A stretch of DNA of 46,038 nt, taken from contig JAEKLB010000045.1 of NCBI GenBank assembly GCA_019510095.1, positions 1 to 46,038 on the forward strand. Direction: 5' to 3'. Below the pieces are notes generated by a model. The model was not told where the DNA came from, ran no database searches, and worked only from the letters and a program-made list of their open reading frames with translations. Position numbers and translations under genes: made by a program. Source of the stretch: Acidobacteriota bacterium. GTDB lineage: Bacteria; Actinomycetota; Acidimicrobiia; Acidimicrobiales; CADCSY01. Of this stretch, positions 39,765 to 46,038 are shown piece by piece (the stretch's first letter is position 1; each line of letters opens with the position of its first letter).

Positions 39765-40133
39765 ATGATTCAGCAGGAGAGTCGACTCCGCGTGGCGGAC
39801 AACAGCGGTGCCAAGGAGGTGCTCTGCATCAAGGTGCTGGGCGGCTCCAAGCGTCGTTACGCCTCGATCGGCGACATCTTCGTCGCCACCGTGAAGGACG
39901 CCATCCCTGGCGCGTCGGTCAAGAAGGGCGACGTCGTCAAGTGCGTGGTCGTCCGGACCAAGAAGGAGAAGCGGCGTCCCGACGGGTCGTACATCCGCTT
40001 CGACGAGAACGCGGCCGTGCTGATCAACGACCAGCAGCAGCCGCGTGGCACCCGCATCTTCGGCCCCGTCGGCCGGGAGCTGCGGGACAAGAAGTTCATG
40101 CGCATCGTGTCGCTGGCACCCGAGGTCCTGTGA
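39765..40133 (+). CDS. rplN: 50S ribosomal protein L14
   Basis: A 122-residue L14: [41 protein letters not shown] and [21 protein letters not shown]. It forms an intersubunit bridge. It starts the spc part of the cluster; the stop codon overlaps the rplX ATG. Confidence 0.98.
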   Translation: MIQQESRLRVADNSGAKEVLCIKVLGGSKRRYASIGDIFVATVKDAIPGASVKKGDVVKCVVVRTKKEKRRPDGSYIRFDENAAVLINDQQQPRGTRIFGPVGRELRDKKFMRIVSLAPEVL

Positions 40134-40447
40134 TGAGTGGGTTGAAGATCAAGAAGGGCGACCGCGTTCGCGTGCTGTCCGGCAAGGACCGGGGCAAGGA
40201 GGGCGTGGTCATGCGCTCGCTGCCTAGCCAGAACAAGGTCATCGTCGAGGGCGTCAACATGGCCAAGAAGCACCAGAAGCCGACGCGAGCGACGATGCAG
40301 GGCGGCATCATCGACAAGGACATGCCGATCGACGCGTCCAACGTGGCCCTGCTGTGCCCCAAGGACGGCCCGACCCGCGTGGGCTACCGGTTCGACGCCG
40401 ACGGCACCAAGGTCCGGATCTGCCGCAAGTGCGGGCAGGACGTCTGA
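40133..40447 (+). CDS. rplX: 50S ribosomal protein L24
   Basis: A 104-residue KOW protein: [35 protein letters not shown] and [21 protein letters not shown]. It initiates 50S assembly. Its ATG and its stop codon overlap the neighbours (TGATG). Confidence 0.97.
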   Translation: MSGLKIKKGDRVRVLSGKDRGKEGVVMRSLPSQNKVIVEGVNMAKKHQKPTRATMQGGIIDKDMPIDASNVALLCPKDGPTRVGYRFDADGTKVRICRKCGQDV

Positions 40448-41031
40448 TGGCCGCCTACACCGCTCCCGCGCTCACCGAGCGCCCCCGCCTTCGCCAGCGG
40501 TACGACAACGAGGTTCGCGGCCAGCTCAAGGAGAGCCTCGGCCTCGCCAACGTGATGCAGGTGCCGCGGTTCGACAAGATCGTCATCAACATGGGCGTCG
40601 GCGCCGCCACCGGCCAGCCGTCGCTACTCGAGGGCGCCCAGCGCGACCTCCAGCAGATCGCCGGCCAGAAGCCCATCGTCACCCGGGCCAAGAAGTCGAT
40701 CGCCGCCTTCAAGCTCCGTGAGGGCAACGCCATCGGGACCAAGGTCACCCTGCGGGGCGACCGGATGTGGGAGTTCCTCGACCGGCTCATCGCCCTGGCG
40801 ATCCCCCGCATCCGCGACTTCCGAGGCCTGCCCCCCAACGGGTTCGACGGCCGTGGCAACTACACGTTCGGCGTGACCGAGCAGCTCATCTTCCCGGAGA
40901 TCGACTACGACAAGATCGACGCTCCCCGGGGGATGGACATCACCATCGTCACCACCGCCATTACCAACGCCGAGGGTCGGGCTCTGCTCGACGCCTTCGG
41001 CTTCCCGTTCCGACGCGAAGGACAGCAGTAG
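40447..41031 (+). CDS. rplE: 50S ribosomal protein L5
   Basis: A 194-residue L5: [57 protein letters not shown] and [20 protein letters not shown]. It binds 5S rRNA and contacts P-site tRNA. The rpsN start follows after four bases. Confidence 0.98.
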   Translation: MAAYTAPALTERPRLRQRYDNEVRGQLKESLGLANVMQVPRFDKIVINMGVGAATGQPSLLEGAQRDLQQIAGQKPIVTRAKKSIAAFKLREGNAIGTKVTLRGDRMWEFLDRLIALAIPRIRDFRGLPPNGFDGRGNYTFGVTEQLIFPEIDYDKIDAPRGMDITIVTTAITNAEGRALLDAFGFPFRREGQQ

Positions 41032-41035
41032 GCGC

Positions 41036-41221
41036 ATGGCAAAGAAAGCTCTTGTCCAGAAGCAGCAGCGCAAGCCCAAGTTCAAGGTGCGCGCCTACAC
41101 CCGGTGCCGTCGTTGCGGGCGGCCGAAGTCGGTGTACCGCAAGTTCGGGCTGTGCCGCATCTGCCTTCGCGAGATGGTTCACGCCGGCGAAGTGCCGGGT
41201 GTCACCAAGGCCAGTTGGTGA
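41036..41221 (+). CDS. rpsN: 30S ribosomal protein S14, zinc-binding type Z
   Basis: A 61-residue short S14 with a complete zinc site C24-x2-C27 and C40-x2-C43 (CRRC, CRIC) and the C-terminal [11 protein letters not shown]. The short form with four cysteines is the type Z protein encoded in the spc operon of Gram-positive bacteria. Confidence 0.97.
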   Translation: MAKKALVQKQQRKPKFKVRAYTRCRRCGRPKSVYRKFGLCRICLREMVHAGEVPGVTKASW

Positions 41222-41231
41222 GGGGGACAAC

Positions 41232-41636
41232 ATGACAATGACCGACCCCATCGCCGACATGCTCACGCGGATCCGCAACGGCAACGTCGCGTACCACGAC
41301 GAGATCCGGATGCCGACCTCGAAGCTCAAGGAGTCGCTCGCTGCCATCCTGCAGCGGGAGGGCTACATCGACGGCTTCGACGTCGCCCAGGCCGAAGGCA
41401 AGCCGTCGCAGACGCTGACCATCCGCATGAAGTACTCACCTGAGCGGGCTCGCACGATCTCGGGCATCACCCGGATCTCCAAGCCTGGCCTTCGGGTCTA
41501 TCGCAGCTCCGACAAGCTGCCCCGCGTCCTCGGCGGCCTCGGGGTCGCCGTCCTGTCCACCAGCCAGGGGCTCATGACCGACAGGGAGGCGCGCGAGCGC
41601 CATGTCGGTGGTGAAGTGCTCTGCTACGTCTGGTAG
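41232..41636 (+). CDS. rpsH: 30S ribosomal protein S8
   Basis: A 134-residue S8: [38 protein letters not shown] and the C-terminal [22 protein letters not shown]. It binds 16S rRNA and in other bacteria represses the spc operon. ATG 41232 follows AGGGGGACA. Confidence 0.98.
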   Translation: MTMTDPIADMLTRIRNGNVAYHDEIRMPTSKLKESLAAILQREGYIDGFDVAQAEGKPSQTLTIRMKYSPERARTISGITRISKPGLRVYRSSDKLPRVLGGLGVAVLSTSQGLMTDREARERHVGGEVLCYVW

Positions 41637-41642
41637 GCGGCC

Positions 41643-42182
41643 ATGTCACGAGTCGGACGTTCCCCCATCCCCGTCCCGTCAGGTGTCGACGTCTCCGTCG
41701 CTGACGGCCGGGTCACCGTGAAGGGTCCCCAGGGCACGCTGTCGCGCGTCCTGCCCGAGCCCATCACCATCCGCCAGGACGAGGGCGAGGTGCTCGTCGA
41801 GCGCCCCAACGACGAGCGCCAGAACCGAGCCCTCCACGGTCTGGTGCGGTCGCTGGTCAACAACATGGTCACCGGTGTGACTGCCGGCTTCAGCAAGGAG
41901 CTGGAGATCGTCGGCGTCGGCTACCGCGCCACCGCTGAGGCGCCCAACAAGCTCGGCTTGGCCCTCGGCTTCAGCCACCCGGTCTCGGTCGACGCACCTG
42001 ACGGGATCACCTTCGAGGTGCCGGTACCCACCCGCATCATCGTGAAGGGGATCGACAAGGAGCAGGTCGGCCAGGTGGCCGCCAACATCCGCAAGATCCG
42101 CAAGCCCGAGCCTTACAAGGGCAAGGGCGTCCGCTATGCCGGCGAAAAGGTTCTCCGCAAGGCTGGAAAGGCGGCGAAGTAG
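41643..42182 (+). CDS. rplF: 50S ribosomal protein L6
   Basis: A 179-residue L6: [50 protein letters not shown] and [18 protein letters not shown]. It lies near the factor-binding site. Length is normal; rplR begins two bases after the stop codon. Confidence 0.98.
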   Translation: MSRVGRSPIPVPSGVDVSVADGRVTVKGPQGTLSRVLPEPITIRQDEGEVLVERPNDERQNRALHGLVRSLVNNMVTGVTAGFSKELEIVGVGYRATAEAPNKLGLALGFSHPVSVDAPDGITFEVPVPTRIIVKGIDKEQVGQVAANIRKIRKPEPYKGKGVRYAGEKVLRKAGKAAK

Positions 42183-42184
42183 CA

Positions 42185-42550
42185 ATGTCGATCTCCGCGA
42201 AGCAGAAGCATGCCGCCCGGCTGCGCCGCCACCGCCGGGTCCGCAAGAAGGTCCGCGGTGATGCCGCTCGTCCCCGCCTGGCCGTGTTCCGTTCGAACAA
42301 GCACATCGTCGCCCAGGTGATCGACGATCGCGCCGGCCGCACGCTTGCCGCTGCGTCGACCCATGAGGCCGACCTCCGGTCGGGCGCCACCGGTAACAAG
42401 GTGGCGGCCGAGCAGGTCGGCAAGCTCGTCGCCGAGCGGGCCAAGGCGGCTGGTGTCACCCAGGTCGTCTTCGACCGCGGTGGCTTTCTGTACCACGGCC
42501 GCGTCGCTGCGGTCGCCGATGCGGCTCGTGCCGCAGGTCTGGAGCTCTAG
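42185..42550 (+). CDS. rplR: 50S ribosomal protein L18
   Basis: A 121-residue L18: [40 protein letters not shown] and [21 protein letters not shown]. It binds 5S rRNA with L5. Confidence 0.98.
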   Translation: MSISAKQKHAARLRRHRRVRKKVRGDAARPRLAVFRSNKHIVAQVIDDRAGRTLAAASTHEADLRSGATGNKVAAEQVGKLVAERAKAAGVTQVVFDRGGFLYHGRVAAVADAARAAGLEL

Positions 42551-42552
42551 AG

Positions 42553-43131
42553 ATGGCAAATGATGCGCAACTGCGCGACGGCCGGCTGATCACCCGCCCC
42601 CGCCGCGTCGCCAAGGTCGTCAAGGGCGGCCGCCGCTTCCAGTTCGCCGCCCTCGTGGTGGTCGGCGACGGTGCCGGCCGCGTCGGTCTCGGCTATGGCA
42701 AGGCGCGCGAGGTGCCGCTCGCCATCCAGAAGGGCACCGAGGACGCCAAGAAGAACCTGTTCGAGGTCAGCCTCGCCGGCTCGACGATCATCCACACGGT
42801 CATCGGCGAGTACGGCGCCGCTCGGGTGTTGCTCAAGCCGGCAGCGCCGGGTACCGGCGTCATCGCCGGCGGCGCCGCCCGCGTCATCCTCGAGGAAGCC
42901 GGCATCCACGACGTGCTGTGCAAGTCGCTCGGCTCGTCGAACCACATCAACGTGGCCCGGGCCACCATCGAGGGCCTCAAGTCGCTGAAGAAGCCCGACG
43001 TGATCGCCCGCCTGCGGGGCAAGTCGCCCGAGGAGATCACCCCGGCCGGCTTGCTGCGTGCCTACAACGAGTCGGCCCACGGGATCTACCGCGGTGCCGG
43101 TGGCACCAACATCCCCGAAGAGGTGGCGTGA
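42553..43131 (+). CDS. rpsE: 30S ribosomal protein S5
   Basis: A 192-residue S5: [56 protein letters not shown] and [19 protein letters not shown]. It takes part in decoding fidelity and mRNA unwinding. The stop codon overlaps the rpmD ATG. Confidence 0.98.
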   Translation: MANDAQLRDGRLITRPRRVAKVVKGGRRFQFAALVVVGDGAGRVGLGYGKAREVPLAIQKGTEDAKKNLFEVSLAGSTIIHTVIGEYGAARVLLKPAAPGTGVIAGGAARVILEEAGIHDVLCKSLGSSNHINVARATIEGLKSLKKPDVIARLRGKSPEEITPAGLLRAYNESAHGIYRGAGGTNIPEEVA

Positions 43132-43310
43132 TGGCCATCAAGGTCACCCAGGTGAAGTCGTCGATCGGCACCAAGCCCAAGCACCGTGGCACCCTGCGGG
43201 CGCTCGGTCTCGGCCGCATCGGCAAGACCAACCTGCTGCCTGACCGTCCGGAGATCCGGGGCATGCTCGCTCGGGTCCCGCACCTGATCAAGGTTGAGGA
43301 AGAGAAGTGA
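43131..43310 (+). CDS. rpmD: 50S ribosomal protein L30
   Basis: A 59-residue L30: [33 protein letters not shown] and RGMLARVPHLIKVEEE. ATG 43131 overlaps the rpsE stop codon, and its own stop codon overlaps the rplO GTG start. Confidence 0.97.
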   Translation: MAIKVTQVKSSIGTKPKHRGTLRALGLGRIGKTNLLPDRPEIRGMLARVPHLIKVEEEK

Positions 43311-43795
43311 AGATCCACGATCTCAAGCCACCGGCCGGGTCGAACACCCGGAAGCGCCGCGTCGGCCGCGGCATCGGCGGCAAGGGCGGCAAGACCGCCG
43401 GCCGGGGCACCAAGGGCCAGAACGCCCGCAACAGCGTGCGGGTCGGCTTCGAGGGTGGCCAGCTGCCCCTGCAGCAGCGAGTGCCCAAGCTGAAGGGCTT
43501 CAACAACCCGTTCCGGGTCGAGTACCAGGCCGTCAACCTCGACACCCTCGAGGCGTTCGAGGGAACCGACGTCAACCCGGCGTCGCTCCTGGCCAAGGGC
43601 CTGGTCCACAAGCACGGCCTGGTCAAGGTGCTCGGGCGAGGTGAGCTCACCCGCAAGGTGACCGTTCGCGCCCATGCCTTCTCGAAGGTGGCCGAGCAGG
43701 CGATCACGGCCGCAGGCGGTACTGTCGAGGTCTTGCCCCTGCCGTGGGGCGATCGTCGCCCGCCGGCCAAGGGCAACCAGCACACCAACCGCTAG
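43307..43795 (+). CDS. rplO: 50S ribosomal protein L15
   Basis: A 162-residue L15: MKIHDLKPPAGSNTRKRRVG, RGIGGKGGKTAGRGTKGQNAR and EGGQLPLQQRVPKLKGF. The GTG start overlaps the rpmD stop codon (GTGA). secY follows after 74 bases. Confidence 0.98.
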   Translation: MKIHDLKPPAGSNTRKRRVGRGIGGKGGKTAGRGTKGQNARNSVRVGFEGGQLPLQQRVPKLKGFNNPFRVEYQAVNLDTLEAFEGTDVNPASLLAKGLVHKHGLVKVLGRGELTRKVTVRAHAFSKVAEQAITAAGGTVEVLPLPWGDRRPPAKGNQHTNR

Positions 43796-43869
43796 GAAGT
43801 CAGACCGGTCGTCGGCTCGACCAGCCGGCACCCGCCCGTCAGTCCGCTACCAGCAGGAGACCCGCAGCG

Positions 43870-45177
43870 GTGTTCACGAACCTCCGGAACATGTTCAAGG
43901 TCCCGGACCTGCGGAACAAGATCCTGTTCACGCTGCTGATCCTGGCGGTCTACCGCCTGGGCTGCCACATCCCGGTGCCCGGCACCGACTTCCAGGCGGT
44001 CAAGCAGCTCGAGGACCAGGCCAGCAAGGGCGGTGTCCTCGGCTTCCTGTCGTTCTTCTCCGGTGGAGCGCTCACCCGGTTCGCCGTGTTCGGCCTCGGG
44101 ATCATGCCGTACATCACCAGCTCGATCATCATGCAGGTGCTGACGGTCGTGATTCCCCGGCTCGAGCAGTGGCAAGAAGAGGGCGCGGTCGGGCAGAAGA
44201 AGATCACCCAATGGACCCGCTACCTGGCGGTGGTCCTGGCCGTCATCCAGTCGACCGGGCTGGCCTTCCTCTTCCACAACGGCGGCGGCGGGCTGTTCAG
44301 CGGCAACATCGACCTGATCCCCGACTTCACCGTGCCCCGGGTGCTGCTCATCGTGCTGTCGCTCGTCGCCGGCACCGCCCTGATCATGTGGATGGGCGAG
44401 CTCATCACCCAGCGCGGCATCGGCAACGGCATGTCGCTGATCATCTTTGCCTCGGTCGTGAGCCGCATCCCGGCCGGTGGCGCCCAGGTCAAGGCCGAAA
44501 AGGGCCTGTTTGCGTTCGCCTTGATCCTGATCCTGGCGCTCGTCTGCCTGGTCGCCGTCGTGGGCATCGAGCAGGGGCAGCGCCGCATCCCGGTGCAGTT
44601 CGCCAAGCGGGTGGTCGGCCGGCGGATGTACGGGGGCCAGTCGTCCTACATCCCGCTGAAGGTCAACCAGTCGGGCGTCATCCCGATCATCTTCGCCAGC
44701 TCGGTGCTCTACCTGCCGGTCCTGCTCTCGAACATCATCCCCAGCTCGGGCTTCCCGTGGGCAGGCATCCGGGGCTTCATCGACGACAACCTGCTGCGGC
44801 CCGACAACTTCTGGTACATCGTCATCTACGGCCTGCTCATCATCTTCTTCGCCTACTTCTACACGGCGATCACCTTCGATCCGGTGAAGCAGGCCGACAC
44901 CATTCGCAAGCAGGGTGGCTTCATCCCGGGCATCCGGCCCGGGCCGCAGACCGAGCGCCACCTGGCCAAGATCCTGTCCCGCTTGACCCTGCCCGGCGCG
45001 CTGTTCATCGCTCTCGTCGCACTCATCCCCACGCTGCTGCTTGCCGTCTGGAAGGTGTCGAGCTTCGACGGTTTCGGGGGCACGTCGCTGCTCATCGCCG
45101 TCGGCGTGGCCCTGGAGACGATGAAGCAGATCGACAGCCAGCTGATGATGCGGAACTACGAGAGCTTCCTGAAGTAG
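43870..45177 (+). CDS. secY: Preprotein translocase subunit SecY
   Basis: A 435-residue Sec channel with about ten membrane helices. Diagnostic stretches are VYRLGCHIPVPGTD, FGLGIMPYITSSIIMQVLT (TM2), MGELITQRGIGNGMSLIIFA, PLKVNQSGVIPIIFASS and FTAITFDP-like FYTAITFDPVKQAD. The C terminus LMMRNYESFLK is usual. The GTG start has AGGAGA upstream at 43856-43861. It works with SecE (encoded at 12343) and SecA. adk follows after 13 bases, the usual order. Confidence 0.97.
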   Translation: MFTNLRNMFKVPDLRNKILFTLLILAVYRLGCHIPVPGTDFQAVKQLEDQASKGGVLGFLSFFSGGALTRFAVFGLGIMPYITSSIIMQVLTVVIPRLEQWQEEGAVGQKKITQWTRYLAVVLAVIQSTGLAFLFHNGGGGLFSGNIDLIPDFTVPRVLLIVLSLVAGTALIMWMGELITQRGIGNGMSLIIFASVVSRIPAGGAQVKAEKGLFAFALILILALVCLVAVVGIEQGQRRIPVQFAKRVVGRRMYGGQSSYIPLKVNQSGVIPIIFASSVLYLPVLLSNIIPSSGFPWAGIRGFIDDNLLRPDNFWYIVIYGLLIIFFAYFYTAITFDPVKQADTIRKQGGFIPGIRPGPQTERHLAKILSRLTLPGALFIALVALIPTLLLAVWKVSSFDGFGGTSLLIAVGVALETMKQIDSQLMMRNYESFLK

Positions 45178-45190
45178 GCGTGGCGAACCC

Positions 45191-45850
45191 GTGAACCCCG
45201 GCGCCAGGCTGGTGCTGCTGGGGCGACAGGGATCGGGCAAGGGCACCCAGTGCACCCGCCTCTCCCGCCATTACGTCGTCCCCCACATCTCGACCGGCGA
45301 CATCCTCCGCGCCGCCGTACGGGACGGCACCGAGTTCGGGCGGCGGGCCCGGGAGATCATGGACGCCGGGAACCTGGTCCCCGACGACGTGATGGTCGGG
45401 ATCATGGACGAGCGCCTCGACCGGGACGACACCCGGGGCCGGGGCTTCATCCTGGACGGCTTTCCCCGCACCGTGGCCCAGGCCGAGGCCCTCGAGCGGA
45501 TGACCGCTCCCCGTGGCATCGACGTGGCCATCAACCTCGACCTCCCCCGGGAGGTGGCCCTCGCCCGCCTGATCGCCCGCCTGATCTGCGCCGATTGTGG
45601 CACCAACTACTCCACGGCCGACCCGCCCAAGTACGGCATGACCTGCGACGTCTGCGGCGGCGACGTCGTCCACCGCGACGACGACACCGAGGCCGCCATC
45701 GTCCGCCGCCTCGACCTCTACGAAGAGGAGACCGCCCCCCTGATCGCCTACTTCGACGAACGAGGCGTGCTGGAGACGGTCGACGCCATGGGCACCCCCG
45801 ACGCCGTCTCCGAACGCCTCACCAGCATCATCGACAAGCGCCGCAACTAA
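45191..45850 (+). CDS. adk: Adenylate kinase with zinc-binding LID
   Basis: A 219-residue kinase converting AMP and ATP to two ADP. The P-loop is GRQGSGKGTQ (11-20; the usual second residue Pro is Arg here). The AMP site has HISTGDILRAAV and FILDGFPRTVAQAE. The LID carries four cysteines, C133, C136, C152 and C155 (CADC and CDVC), so it binds zinc structurally. The C terminus has DERGVLETVDAMGTPDAVSERL. The GTG start is 13 bases after secY. It is the last gene of the cluster in the window. Confidence 0.97.
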   Translation: MNPGARLVLLGRQGSGKGTQCTRLSRHYVVPHISTGDILRAAVRDGTEFGRRAREIMDAGNLVPDDVMVGIMDERLDRDDTRGRGFILDGFPRTVAQAEALERMTAPRGIDVAINLDLPREVALARLIARLICADCGTNYSTADPPKYGMTCDVCGGDVVHRDDDTEAAIVRRLDLYEEETAPLIAYFDERGVLETVDAMGTPDAVSERLTSIIDKRRN

Positions 45851-45880
45851 CCCAGCCAGGGCTCCAGGCCGCGGCCGACA

Positions 45881-45899
45881 CTTCCCCCCGCAGGGGAGG
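45881..45899 (+). terminator. Possible terminator after adk
   Basis: CTTCCCC (45881-45887) can pair with GGGGAGG (45893-45899) around a 5-nt loop, 31 bases after adk. There is no T-run. It would close the long rplC-adk transcript. Confidence 0.35.
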
Positions 45900-45951
45900 G
45901 GGCCTATCGAGCATCCCCCGCCCCCGCCCGACAAGAGGGTAAAAGCCCCAG

Positions 45952-45980
45952 TTGGCAGGACAGGCCCCGACGGGTAACCT
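45952..45980 (+). promoter_or_regulatory. Promoter for the next operon
   Basis: TTGGCA (45952-45957), a 17-nt spacer and TAACCT (45975-45980) form one of the best -35/-10 pairs in the window, with a predicted start near 45987. The gene it serves lies beyond 46038. Conserved order suggests map or infA-rpmJ, but none is visible here. The bases from 45981 to the end show no start codon I can support. Confidence 0.6.
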
Positions 45981-46038
45981 GGTCAACCGGCCCTGCGGGC
46001 AGTTGACGCGCGCCGATCAGATTTCCCCTGAGCTCCTC

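Overview
This 46 kb window is a strongly G+C-rich bacterial chromosome segment. Third codon positions are almost all G or C, and GTG or TTG starts are common. The gene content is actinobacterial: tRNA-Trp-secE-nusG-rplK-rplA-rplJ-rplL, rpoB-rpoC, rpsL-rpsG-fusA-tuf-rpsJ, then the S10 and spc ribosomal protein clusters through secY and adk. NusG has an acidic N-terminal extension, L10 and L22 have long tails, Adk has a four-cysteine zinc lid, and the -10 boxes fit TANNNT. This suggests Actinomycetota. A deep-branching group such as Acidimicrobiia is my best guess, but I could not test it.

Layout. 1-345 is the 3' end of a MidA-type methyltransferase. 410-2001 (minus) is an ECF42-type sigma factor with its YCII/DGPF partner. 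2081-2123 is a perfect palindrome that looks like a symmetric divergent promoter. 2123-7524 (plus) is a tight run: acetyl-CoA synthetase, a small HAD phosphatase, an ornithine cyclodeaminase-like LOR/SDH protein, a guanidino-group hydrolase and HtpX. An M23 peptidase, YajQ (minus), tRNA-Tyr, a membrane protein and a GNAT acetyltransferase (minus) follow. 10787-12302 holds tRNA-Thr, tRNA-Met, rpmG, an ECF sigma/zinc anti-sigma pair and tRNA-Trp. 12343-16015 is secE-nusG-rplKAJL. A HAD phosphatase and a TrmH-type methyltransferase (minus) lie before rpoBC (17783-25227). A GGDEF-EAL protein and a Dabb protein (minus) separate rpoC from the str operon (28090-32662).

The most unusual feature is a complete Fic-domain gene (32822-34147) between rpsJ and rplC, where the S10 operon is normally continuous. 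It follows a strong terminator and sits behind an A+T-richer control region with a 15-bp inverted repeat flanking a plausible promoter. rplC then has a candidate promoter of its own. From rplC to rplO the ribosomal genes run nearly gapless, many with stop/start overlaps, into secY and adk. A good promoter at 45952-45980 points to the next operon beyond the window.

How the parts work together: most of the window is transcription and translation machinery (RNA polymerase, elongation factors, ribosomal proteins, tRNAs, Sec channel). The accessory genes are mostly regulators or modifiers (two ECF sigma systems, a c-di-GMP protein, Fic) plus a carbon/nitrogen module that could turn arginine into proline and ammonium beside acetate activation. 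Perfect inverted repeats recur at gene boundaries: two overlap start codons and candidate promoters (2081-2123, 10743-10779), and three lie between convergent genes with stop codons in the arms or loop. No stretch over 300 bases lacks a gene or RNA. No CRISPR, transposase or prophage gene was seen.
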